This document shows, piece after piece, positions 58,901-64,000 of a DNA stretch of 64,000 nt. This stretch comes from Onthophagus taurus (Eukaryota; Arthropoda; Insecta; Coleoptera; Scarabaeidae), in contig NC_091971.1 of NCBI RefSeq assembly GCF_036711975.1, forward strand, positions 28,031,501 to 28,095,500. Reading direction: 5' to 3'. Position 1 is the stretch's first letter. Each line of letters starts with the position of its first letter. The notes under the pieces were generated by a model. It did no database searches. It was not told the DNA's origin and was given only the letters and a program-made list of their open reading frames with translations. A program made the position numbers and the translations under genes.

Positions 58901-61900
58901 TAGTTAAGTTATGATTGTGTCATATTTACCTCGGATTGTGATTACCAGGTCATCAGCATACCCCTGAATCATGAATCAATTTTTTGTTAAGGTGTTCATC
59001 AAGTCATCAATTACCAGGCACCATATGAGAGGTGAGAGCACTCCCCCTTGAGGACATCCTCTTTGCGCCTTAATAGTCAATGACTCGCCTCCCAGACTGG
59101 CTGCGATCTGCCAATTTTTCAACATGGCTATACTTGATTTGATTTTCGACGGATGTATATCTTTAACATTTAGAGTATTCTCTATGGATTCATAGGAGGT
59201 GTTATCAAAAGCATCCTCTATGTCCATGAAAGCACATAGGGCTATCTCTTTGGTTGCAATTGTCTCCTCTAAAGTTTTTGTCTTTACTACAGTTATTATC
59301 CCAGTATCCAGTTTCTATCATGTTTTATCGCCACTAACTTATCTATAATTTTCAATCTATTAACTAAGATTGATCTTCTCCGAATTCCAAAAATGTTATA
59401 TACAGCGTAGGTCAGATTTTAATTGGGAAACTTTACAAGGGCGTAGCAGTTGTAAAAATAACACAAGTTTTTTATACAGGGTTTCCCAAAAGTAACGGAT
59501 AAATTCGTTAAAACAATTAAAAACAATTTATGGAAAAATCGCCAAGACTGGTCTAAAGATTTAGATTTTTTGGAATTGTTTGGTATAGAATAGCAGTGGT
59601 CCATTTGTATAACGGAATATGACAGAAGACTTTTTTCTGAATTTAGTATAGTCAGTCAAGTTTCATTATGTTCCATTCAATTGAGATAGAAAAATAGTAG
59701 CCATGCGTAACCATGGCAACAAACTGCTTCAAATATCAAAAATTTAGCATTGTTTTAATAAAATATCTGAAACAACTGGTTGCCATGGTTACGCATGGCT
59801 ACTGCTATTTGTCTACTTCAAATGAATGGAAAATCATGAAAGCTTAAGGCAATTTTTCTCTAAAATTTGGTTATATAGCTAATATTAATTTTAGTTGTAC
59901 CAAATTCAGAAAAAAATCCTCTTTCATATTTCGTAATCAAAATTGGGGATTGCCATTAAATAAAATAGCGATAAAAAATTTAAAACCTTAGAACGAATTT
60001 AATTAACGAATTTATCCGTTACTTTTGGGACGCACTGTATAAACATAGGGTCGTAACTCTTTTGTTTTCGAGCTATGAGCGATCAAACTTGAGCCAAAAA
60101 TTTACATTTTGTTTTTTTTATTTGGGCTACGGAAATGTTTTATCTGGAGACTTTTTAATATTTACGGGTGTCGTTTGGAAATCTCGAAAAGCATTTAGAC
60201 CCTTTTTAAAGATTGTGAAAATCTTTGAAAATATCTGGTGAGTGTAGGAAAAACATCAATAAGCTTTTGGAGATTTTTTGACATTTCTGAGTGTCGTCTG
60301 GGAATCTCCAAAAGTATTCAAAAAGTGATTTGACACATTTTGATAATTTTGGAAACAATGACAAGCTTAGTTTTCTAATTTCCTCTTTTTTAGTTTCTAA
60401 TTTCCGGTTGTTAAGTACAATTAAGCATTTAGCTGAACGTTTCGTGCATACTGCCTCTATTAGAAATGTTGCATAAAGTCCCAGAAACTTCAAAAACAAC
60501 GACGATGCACATAATCCGGCATCAATATCCAAAATTATAATGACCATTCAAGTACATATCTGCGTTTCTGGAGTATTGAAAATCTACGTCAAATGCACGA
60601 ATAGTCATTGCATCTTTTCAATGTGACGTTTTAATCATGTTTTAATGATGTTTTGTCGCAAATTTATGAATTGGGTCTCGAGCATTGTTGATTTCAACAG
60701 GATGTAGCTACCGCTCATAAAACTTGAGCCATAGACTCGGGCAACGATGAAACTTTTGAAACACCTTTCCGGTCCCTCTGGCCTTGCGTCAAATCTGGTC
60801 AGATCGTGTAATCTGTTTTTGGGGCTTTTTGAAATCTTTCTCCAAATCATGTTCATATAGAATTACTGCGAATTAGTTTTTAATTAAATTTCAATTTATT
60901 ATTCATTCTTACATATTTCGGTAAATTAAGTTGTACTTAACAATATTAAATTAAAGAACAAGACTTTGTTAGCTCTTTTAGCACAAAATCTTTAAATCCC
61001 GCTCTTTATCCCCATCCCTCAACATCCCTTGACTAATCATCTTTCTTCGCCACAACTTTCTACGAATCATCATTAATTGATTTGGTTTTTTAGACTGATC
61101 AAATAACATTAATACTTATCGAGTCAGTAATAAAGATGTTAAAAGATGAGCGAAATATGTTTAATGAAGTTAATAGTTCCAAGATAATTCATGAATTGTA
61201 TGGAATGACGTTGGCGAAGAATCTTAAAATAGGAGCAAGTGCATTGAGAGCTTTATGTGCAGCTACGGAACGGTGATTTTAATTTAATTTTTTCCTAAAA
61301 AAATAATGAAATAATTTTAATTGTTTTCAAAGATACTTCCCATTCATTTCTGAAGAACTCCAATCCAAATTATTTCCCATTATGTATAATAAGAATTGTG
61401 TTCTTGCTAAAGAAGCGGGGAAATTCTTTATGCTTTCTCAGAGAAAAATCAACGCTGATGTTAAAGGAATATTAATAGATATGGTAAATTATCGCATTTG
61501 TTTACCAATGGTAAGTGTTTAATGAACTGATTAATTCAAAACTATTTGAAATATTATTTTAGTATAAAAATGTGCCTGAAGATTTTGTTGAATCGATAAT
61601 CGATGAGGCACACGAACTTTCCGATTTTACAATGATAACTGAAATGTCATTGAGAAATGATCTAGATTTAGATTTTAATCAAGAAGTTGTTTTATTGGAA
61701 ATTTTTGCCCATGCGGTTATCATTAAAATGACTGGAACATCATTAAAACCAAGAGTTGATTCCAAAGAAATCTCTTATAACCCCGAAGAGGTGGTTGAAA
61801 TCCTTAATCAAATACTACCTTCTTTACACAGGTTATTCCAAAAATATTCCACCGAAACACAATGTTTAAATAATCTATTATTGATAATGAACAAAATACC

Positions 61901-62447
61901 ACTCAACGACGTAAACTTAACCCAATTTCACGATAAATTGTACCAAATAATTAAACTGTACCCAAAATTATTTGAACACACAAATGATAAAATTTTATTG
62001 TTATCGATAAGCGAAAATTTGCGTCACTTTTCATCGGAATCAAGTCCAATTCATACATTATCTTCAGCTACAGTTCAATGCATAACTGAGAAAGTTTTAG
62101 CCGAATATGAGTCCGACTTCCATAGTACATGGAACGATAACGTTCAATACCACATTAGCGGCGTTTTAGCGAAATTAGCGGCTTTAAGAAAATTCCATCC
62201 TCCCATGGAAAATGAAATTTTTACGCCATTAAGACAGTTGAATGAGTGTAATGAAAAAGTGGTTGTTAACGAGTTGGAATACGAGGCTTACTTTTTGTGT
62301 CAAAAAGTTAATAAATATTTGCAAAATGAGTTAGGAATGTCGTCAATACACGAAATGTATGATAGTTTTTGCGATGGACTATGCCAAATTTTGACAACGT
62401 TGAAATCGATGGAATCATTTACAATCGTAAATATAAAAGATTTTTGA
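34972..62447 (+). CDS. Cohesin subunit SA/STAG-like (stromalin, SNM/SA-2 type), 9 exons
   Basis: Exons 34972-35089, 38297-38409, 38464-38646, 38702-38903, 38960-39152, 39203-39338, 61094-61272, 61333-61510 and 61563-62447 have GT-AG borders and compatible phases, giving 728 residues. SA/STAG binds the kleisin arm of cohesin and stabilises sister-chromatid cohesion in the nucleus. Matches to STAG architecture: ATSLIEKYELDDKAATAEMI (residues ~80-100) to the conserved VDDWIESYKxD helices; LKVFCKSKVQVFKHTGLF to the DSQVRAFRHTSTL block; VVKNGYVSSLVYYLN to the SCD motif (YLKYVGWTLHD); GMTLAKNLKIGASALRAL to the TLDKEYDVAVEAIRL block; AKEAGKFFML to AAGEFL. Residues beyond are divergent helical repeats. 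At 728 residues it lacks the long STAG C-terminus, closest in style to meiotic SA-2/SNM paralogues. Confidence 0.82.
35703..37675 (+). mobile_element. Mariner-like element MLE-A in SA intron 1
   Basis: The right end reads ...GGCACATTTAAAGGGTAACT in inverse, ending CACCCTGTA. The left end (GGGCCAAATTGGACACTTTTA) is its inverted counterpart but has lost the outer bases to a (TA)n run. The inverted repeats extend about 165 bp (35703-35865 and 37515-37675). A short GC-only patch (GGCCGGCCGCGGCCGG) lies near 37498-37513. Confidence 0.8.
36290..37041 (+). pseudogene. Mariner-like (DD41D) transposase remnant of MLE-A
   Basis: It starts MSYKNYEKWNIIVCFIQSG. The HTH region is disrupted. The catalytic blocks are CIWTDEAYL, FFQHDVAPPHN and WSPELTPMDFFLWG. 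Counting from the second to the third Asp gives 41 intervening positions, the DD41D spacing. Stop codons are at about 36836 and in the N-terminal part. Positions 36402-36477 are an inverted copy of 36557-36635, a local hairpin duplication inside the gene. Confidence 0.8.
37846..38296. other. 3' part of SA intron 1, no gene
   Basis: Sequence between the transposon block and exon 2 without recognised features. It contains a repeated TAGTGAATTTTAAGG / CCTTAAAATTCACTA pair (about 37890 and 38225) marking a further inverted-repeat element. Confidence 0.4.
39570..39890 (+). repeat. R1-like LINE 3'-tail copy
   Basis: This is the same sense-strand sequence as 51820-51480 read on minus (TTTTACCGGTGAGAAGTTAG, CAAATAGCTTTGGTACTAAT). 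It ends in the ATTTTATTTCACAGCC block that recurs at 45300 (+) and about 50010 (-). Upstream (39430-39570) is a remnant of the LINE coding end. Confidence 0.65.
39891..40136. other. Possible hAT-2 terminal region
   Basis: AGTGGTTCCAATGAGACGAG at about 39895 and the following CGCACATAAGG...CGACGACAAAAATG stretch are found inverted at about 44020-44110. They could be the 3' terminus of the hAT element whose transposase lies at 45085-44240. Confidence 0.35.
40136..41225. mobile_element. MITE-like foldback element
   Basis: The right end, in inverse, starts TACAGGGTGTTAATGAATGA. The left (about 40136, TTAGGGTATTCATGATTGA) is its degenerate partner. The inner inverted stretch includes AAAATAAGAAAAAAATGCCA on the left and its complement near 41145. 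No transposase is encoded. It carries repeat X copy 2 (40685-41070). Confidence 0.6.
41443..41485 (+). ncRNA. Hammerhead-like hairpin relic
   Basis: GCTCTCCGAAGA, stem-loop GGCT-AGGT-AGCC, then GAAACTAGTAAGAGC. The outer GCTCT/AGAGC pairs. The core has CCGAAGA where a hammerhead needs CUGANGA, so it is presumably dead. The layout matches the other three hammerhead-like structures in the window. Confidence 0.3.
41535..43554 (-). pseudogene. RAG1-core-like (Transib/RAG-superfamily) transposase remnant
   Basis: On the minus strand, pieces in order are 43554-42991 (N-terminal, GRPIKLFEESSQRSKQRH), 42984-42709, 42634-42062 (CTMLDGKTVNILTDTSS, EACNVCKATPKDLNDL, ISILHAHLRCYEYLLHIAYK), and then, after a stop and frameshift, ITGIDKELANILSI to SSDPIV (about 41985-41660). 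The last piece aligns in layout with the end of the RAG1 core: FxxTAxxxxSLYSWYKMSAS, VHKLLIHGADIIKS, then LSEDVIETGHKEFKKLRQYH. The latter matches RAG1's SEGNESGNKLFRRFRKM with the catalytic Glu retained (near 41765). The family recurs in insects. Several stops and frameshifts make it dead. Confidence 0.6.
43560..44235. other. No gene recognised between RAG1-like and hAT-2
   Basis: AT-rich spacer. 44020-44110 contains GTCTCGTCTCG words shared in inverse with 39900-39985, probably transposon-terminal sequence. Confidence 0.4.
44240..45085 (-). pseudogene. hAT transposase C-terminal half (hAT-2)
   Basis: The minus strand reads CWNFSNDMLKVLEGRHGLG, EWILLEEVHKLLVHFQILP and KYVKLPMVVVCSNILL (ZBED-type core). 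After a frameshift come YSMRRCNKDTDILQWCKIHA and FSILSVMAFLTSVPA, the hAT dimerisation helix region, and finally IRKHQNRLNNKSARCLLCLN. The usual ALDPRFK segment is not seen. The N-terminal half is missing. The sequence at 45130-45262 is rich in GAGACTC/CTCGTACGAGA words and may be the 5' terminus. Confidence 0.75.
45290..46500. repeat. Large inverted duplication, left arm
   Basis: Successive blocks here recur in inverse order and orientation at 48640-50015: the LINE-tail block (45300-45430 with 50015-49905), the block with ATTTTAAATGG(T/A)A...GCCC (45606-45845 with 49640-49320), and the Penelope terminal block (46030-46500 with 49065-48640). Each pair has drifted by substitutions and small indels, including an extra ~40 bp in this arm near 46322. 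Confidence 0.7.
46045..46113 (-). ncRNA. Penelope hammerhead ribozyme relic, copy 1
   Basis: Read on minus: stem III strand GACGTT, stem I AACC...GGTT, core region CTAATGATGA, stem II AACTATTTAAAATAGTT, then CGAAACGTC closing stem III. All three helices of a type I hammerhead can be drawn. The catalytic core CUGAUGA is interrupted (CTAATGATGA), so this copy should be inactive. Confidence 0.55.
46536..46823 (-). pseudogene. Penelope-like element, GIY-YIG endonuclease end
   Basis: The minus strand reads IGESKQHLHKHIKQHKYDV, TALYQHAIKNRHNFNFD, then NRKNTEAIYIPKN and VNFKSDSGCIGSYY. This is the C-terminal GIY-YIG domain of Penelope retroelements from the YIG half onward (IGESKQ for YIGETKQ). The GIY half was removed when a TACAGGGT-ended element inserted at 46826 (TA at 46824-46825). 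The RT is not found nearby in intact form. Confidence 0.82.
46826..48200. mobile_element. Mariner-like debris (MLE-D) interrupting the Penelope element
   Basis: It begins with TACAGGGTAATTC after a TA and contains a mariner-like transposase fragment on minus. It also contains an inverted duplication: ATGTGGTTTCAACAAGATGG occurs on + at about 47608 and on - near 48045, with GCCCTGTTTAGT at about 47582 and ACTAAACAGGCC at about 48226. The right-hand end was not located. Confidence 0.5.
47720..48114 (-). pseudogene. Mariner-like transposase fragment (MLE-D)
   Basis: The minus strand reads LTTLLEDVPLNIYREMWFQQ, with DG as the second catalytic Asp block (MWFQxDGxPxHY). After frameshifts come the DRWIGRRG-type and PHSLGLNPLDFLI segments. 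N-terminal HTH domains are missing. It is dead. Confidence 0.7.
48206..48529 (-). pseudogene. Possible Penelope N-terminal coding fragment
   Basis: A 107-codon open frame lies between the MLE-D debris and the Penelope terminal block, on the same strand as the GIY-YIG piece. It contains ISLIELRLKEFMSIKFDT and FLNKGLVQHPWQVI, vaguely like the Penelope N-terminus. The assignment rests mainly on position. Confidence 0.25.
48640..50015. repeat. Large inverted duplication, right arm
   Basis: This is the inverse of 45290-46500 (see that entry). It carries the second hammerhead relic, the block with the GGCGTTCCATTTAAAATTTT motif, and a LINE-tail block in the opposite orientation. Confidence 0.7.
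48963..49024 (+). ncRNA. Penelope hammerhead ribozyme relic, copy 2
   Basis: On plus: CGACGTTA (stem III and cleavage side), stem I AACC...GGTT, an intact CTGATGA core, stem II ACTATTTGAAATAGTTC, then GATAG where GAAAC is required. It complements copy 1, whose GAAAC is intact but whose CTGATGA is not. Neither copy should self-cleave. Confidence 0.55.
50020..51460. other. AT-rich intronic stretch without recognised genes
   Basis: Poly-A/poly-T-rich sequence with no family matches. A minus-strand 74-codon ORF at 50861-51085 has no recognisable motif. Confidence 0.4.
51480..51820 (-). repeat. R1-like LINE 3' region
   Basis: This continues downstream of the LINE RNase H ORF on minus and is the inverse of 39570-39890. 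It ends with the block GAGACACTCTTTTCAGATAA and GTACCTAACATGTACTCA that is shared by four sites in the window. Confidence 0.65.
51820..52577 (-). pseudogene. R1-like LINE, RNase H and C-terminal Cys region
   Basis: Minus-strand fragments read GGPQLKRGALAWYTDASKT (RNase H start with catalytic Asp), SAMGISGQKSHIKFPLSS, ITIFQAEVFAINVC (catalytic Glu), a later region with ARRNRTSWPKR, then KYHFFHIGQAEDQTCQLCNN and HILRECVARGRLR. The last is the terminal CxxC...HxxxxC motif of LINEs with RNase H. Many stops. It is the downstream half of the LINE whose RT lies at 58480-59290. Confidence 0.8.
53061..53184 (+). pseudogene. MLE-B transposase, N-terminal piece
   Basis: MSFIFLNQELAGIHFVVREY followed by RRRYPNRGHLHPSLFVKVHR is the mariner-type N-terminal HTH (..ERYPNRxxPSxxxFxxxHRRL). 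It is cut at 53185 by Tigger-2, and the frame resumes after 57440. Confidence 0.7.
53200..54645 (+). pseudogene. Tigger-2 transposase remnant
   Basis: Plus-strand pieces are STAWFTRFKSRTNISSTKLS (CENP-B HTH end), LIFNFDETALYWNKLPSKTF (first Asp), PPGYKAVKDRLTVFLVSN, MVVYYSQNPRAFKGLDKSS, then in shifted frames LLLDNAPGHPKN (second Asp) and MPPNTTSVLQPMDQGVI (third Asp, as in active Tiggers, in contrast to Tigger-1). It has numerous stops and frameshifts. A polyglutamine-like CAG run lies near 53435-53455. Confidence 0.85.
54710..57282 (+). mobile_element. Mariner-like element MLE-C with ~630-bp inverted repeats
   Basis: The ends are TACAGGGTGAGTCAATAGTG and its inverse, with TA on each side (54708-54709 and 57283-57284). 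The inverted repeats run 54710 to about 55342 and about 56652 to 57282 and are almost identical. Within each arm TACAGGGTGTTT recurs (54831, 55131 and mirror positions), so each arm contains up to three nested end-like sequences. The element is inserted in Tigger-2. Confidence 0.93.
55448..56518 (+). pseudogene. Mariner-like (DD41D) transposase of MLE-C, one in-frame stop
   Basis: The frame of 356 codons is broken only by TAA at 56174-56176 (codon 243). Mariner-type N-terminal HTH: RLYAQQFPERRHPRVEAFEN. Second HTH: NPHTSTRKISNELNVSQTSV. Catalytic blocks: FSDEATFHKNG (D159), FQHDGAPPHYSR (D250) and SPDLTKLDFFLWGY (D292), giving 41 residues between the last two Asp. The linker GRGGPVRWPPRSPD matches the abundant insect DD41D group. 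The stop sits between the first and second catalytic blocks, so a truncated protein would be inactive. The lack of other damage suggests recent activity. Confidence 0.9.
57441..58170 (+). pseudogene. MLE-B transposase, C-terminal piece
   Basis: After the Tigger-2 end the frame resumes with VVEQGLNNDVRLQRNFRRK. Shifted frames give the first-Asp region, HHGRVTNRIDNHFPARWIGR, then GGPVVWLPRSADLNSLVFFV. The third catalytic Asp position (LDFF) is VFF. Stops at 57605 and after. It is clearly dead. Confidence 0.7.
58480..59290 (-). pseudogene. R1-like LINE, reverse transcriptase part
   Basis: The minus strand reads ALCAFMDIEDAFDNTSYES (RT block with catalytic Asp), IAASLGGESLTIKAQRGCPQ and GGVLSPLIWCLVIDDLM, the gap containing the GYADD-type region (about 58950), then TWCRSNGFCINPNKIEIVSF. 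Next come CRRLLGRNWDLKPRM and QRLACLNIMGAMRS in shifted frames. It ends at the MLE-B insertion near AALEVLLGLTPFHF. Together with 52577-51480 it forms one interrupted LINE on the minus strand. Confidence 0.85.
59291..59474. other. Short unassigned spacer
   Basis: No recognised feature between the LINE RT and the MITE. Confidence 0.4.
59475..60039. mobile_element. Tc1/mariner-derived MITE
   Basis: The ends are TACAGGGTTTCCCAAAAGTA and TACAGTGCGTCCCAAAAGTA (inverse), followed by shared ACGGATAAATTCGTTAA, with TA on both sides (59473-59474 and 60040-60041). A second inverted pair lies inside: AGCCATGCGTAACCATGGCA (59699-59718) and its complement (about 59779-59798). Length 565 bp, no ORF. Confidence 0.88.
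60040..61093. other. End of SA intron 6, no gene
   Basis: The block GGAGA(C/T)TTTTT...GTGTCGT(T/C)TGG(A/G)AATCTC occurs twice, at about 60145 and 60269, a two-copy tandem of about 124 bp. Nothing coding is recognised. Confidence 0.4.
61094..62447 (+). other. SA-like gene, exons 7-9 block
   Basis: Exon 7 begins after TTTTTTAG and continues the SCD helices. Introns 7 and 8 are 60 and 52 bases. Exon 9 (885 bp) ends TTVNIKDF-like with TGA at 62445-62447: the last residues are FTIVNIKDF. Confidence 0.85.
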
Positions 62448-62961
62448 TACTGTTGTGAGATGTACTCATTTTGTTAATTTAAGTATTGTGTACAGGGTGT
62501 CCAAATTTCGATGGGTTTGCAGGATATCTCAGTTATTATGAAAGATAGAAAGTTGCGGTTTTCGCGAACCTGAGCTACTTCTTTGTGAAACTTATAATGC
62601 CTCAAACCAAATTTTCATAGACCTCTTCGTTTTTGATATACAGGGAGTATTTCAAAATTTACGATTTTCAGACACCCCCCGGATCTCGGCTATCCGGAAA
62701 CTTAGTAAAAAAGTAAAAACGGGTTCTAATAGATTTTTTACGGAGAATCCAATGGTGCACGTAGAATTTTTCTAGTCATCACGGTTTTTGAGTTATAAAC
62801 ACAACTTAGGTTTTTTTAAATGGAACCAGCTATATTTTATTTTTTTATTGAACTGGATTTTTTTCAAGCTTTTCAATGATATATAATATTCTATACTTAC
62901 CTTTATAATTAACCTCGAAATTGAATAAAATACATTATTTTATAAGTAGGCAATGATAAAT

Positions 62962-63200
62962 AGACTGCCTAGCCTGACGTCACAGAGATGGGCGGAGCTT
63001 ATATCGACTCCAAACAATTTCGTTGCTAACCACAGTTGCTAATGATAAACCGTAATAAAAATGTCATTTGAAATGTCATAAAAAGTCACTTAGTTTATTT
63101 TATTTTAACACTAGCAACACACTTAGCTATGAAAATGTTTGGAGTCGATATAAGCTCCGCCCATCTCTGTTACGTCAAGGCTTAGGTTGTCTATTAAGTG
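62962..63200. mobile_element. Short MITE inside MLE-E
   Basis: The arm GAGATGGGCGGAGCTTATAT...CGACTCCAAAC (about 62985-63014) is repeated in inverse at about 63140-63170. The pairing extends outwards through TGACGT(CA)C and GCCTAGGCAGTCT-like bases. About 120 bp of loop, no ORF. Confidence 0.7.
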
Positions 63201-63342
63201 ATCGTGTTGCTAGGATACCGGAATAAAGAAAGTAAATATAGTTAATTACTGTCAAACTTAATTTTGAATTTTGTGCTAACAATAAGTCGTGTGTTACTTA
63301 ATTACCTTTAATTAACTTAACTTAATTATCTTTTTCTTGAAA

Positions 63343-64000
63343 TGGAGCGCTATGAAAATTATGAAAAATATGACATGCTAGCATTTTACATTCATGCAAA
63401 TGAAAATGTTAATCAAGCTGCTGAATTATACATAAATAGGTAGAATGCAACATTTATCAGCAATAACATTTTATTAGCAGATTGTTTCACTTCAGATATC
63501 CAGAAAGAGCGCAACCAAATTCAAAAATTTTTTTGCGAATAAAGCGTAATTTGATCAATTATGGAAGTTTTTTGATGCCCAGGCCAAAAAAATATAATAA
63601 AGAAAATCGGAATAACAATGAAATTACCGTGTTAGGATGTGTGGAAGCCGCGTCTAAAACATCATGTAGGGAAATTGAATGTCAAGTTGGAATTAAAAAA
63701 TCGACAGCCTGTGCGATTCTAAAAAAGTATAAATATAAACCCTACAAAGAACAAATAGTTCACCACTTACACCCGGGAGATGCTGAACGACGTTTGGAAT
63801 TCTGTAACTGGTATTTGAACCATGCACAAAATAATATTGAATTTAGTTCCTCTATTATATGGTCTGATGAGGCATATTTTACCAGCACAGGAATCTATAA
63901 TCGTCATAATAACAGGCATTGGCATCAAGAAAACCAACATATTATAATTGAGCGGGAGCGTCAAGGAAAATTTGGTTTTAGCGTGGCATGTTTTATTATT
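63343..64000 (+). pseudogene. Mariner-like transposase of MLE-E, partial
   Basis: It starts MERYENYEKYDMLAFYIHAN (mariner-type HTH) and hits a stop after AAELYINR. In other frames it continues as TVLGCVEAASKTSCREIECQ, KKSTACAILKKYKYKPYKEQ, RLEFCNWYLNHAQ and SSSIIWSDEAYFTSTG, the first catalytic block. It runs off the window before the second and third Asp. Confidence 0.75.

Larger units (their letters stand above)
39339..61093 (+). other. SA intron 6, 21.8 kb, filled with nested transposons
   Basis: The donor GTATGT is at 39339 and the acceptor TTTTTTAG ends at 61093. Phases match (0/0) and the protein alignment to STAG is continuous across it, so no exon appears to be missing inside. All recognised content is mobile-element derived. 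Confidence 0.75.
62492..64000 (+). mobile_element. Mariner-like element MLE-E, cut by the window end
   Basis: It begins TACAGGGTGTCCAAATTTCG about 45 bp after the SA stop codon, so it occupies the 3' flank or 3' UTR. The terminal region includes a second TACAGGGAGTATTTC (62640) and the AAATGGAAC motif. It contains a small MITE at about 62962-63200 and a transposase remnant. The other end lies outside the window. Confidence 0.75.

Noticed and set aside
39339-61093. A missing SA exon inside the large intron
   Set aside because: Exon 6 and exon 7 have matching phases and the protein runs continuously along the STAG scaffold, so no extra exon is needed. A candidate 47-base exon near 49215 gives a stop in the required phase.

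Overview
The window reads as an AT-rich insect nuclear scaffold, possibly beetle. The evidence is spliced genes with GT-AG introns and a dense mixture of arthropod-type transposable elements: Tigger/pogo, PIF-Harbinger, P element, mariner-like, hAT, RAG1-like, BEL/Pao, gypsy, copia, CR1/jockey-type and R1-like LINEs, and Penelope. I see no bacterial or phage content, no tRNA or rRNA genes and no CRISPR. The species is inferred, not shown.

Region by region. 1-9 kb: a foldback element (1196-2800), a dead gypsy fragment, a pair of TTGTTCTAG-rich direct repeats, and an inverted-repeat element carrying a ubiquitin-protease-like (USP) gene remnant. 9.5-12 kb: a Tigger element with a full-length transposase ORF whose third catalytic Asp is His, then a nested hairpin that resembles a hammerhead core. 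13.5-17.2 kb: a Mutator-like transposase fragment split by a complete PIF/Harbinger element (TAA target duplication, 3-exon DDE transposase on +, MADF-BESS gene on -). 18-22.4 kb: dead copia, a dead CR1/jockey-type LINE, and a 154-bp satellite with alternating A/B monomers. 22.6-25.8 kb: DNA-transposon debris and a hAT transposase gene whose promoter resembles an hsp70 promoter. 26-34.6 kb: a P-element-like transposon with a perfect 8-bp target duplication, itself invaded by a very young BEL/Pao element (5-bp duplication, LTRs nearly identical) and by a LINE.

34.97-62.45 kb is one host gene. Nine exons join in frame to encode a 728-residue divergent cohesin SA/STAG (stromalin, SNM/SA-2 type) protein. 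Intron 1 (3.2 kb) and especially intron 6 (21.8 kb) are filled with transposons. Intron 6 holds hAT, RAG1-like and Penelope (with paired hammerhead relics) remnants, plus a four-deep nest at 51.5-59.3 kb: R1-like LINE, then a mariner-like element, then Tigger, then a second mariner-like element. The P element sits about 330 bp upstream of the start codon and a fifth mariner-like element lies in the 3' flank.

Most coding sequence here is mobile-element derived. The only clear cellular gene is the SA-like cohesin gene. Elements that look recent or near-intact are BEL/Pao (one in-frame stop), PIF/Harbinger, mariner-like MLE-C (one in-frame stop) and Tigger-1 (intact ORF, altered active site).
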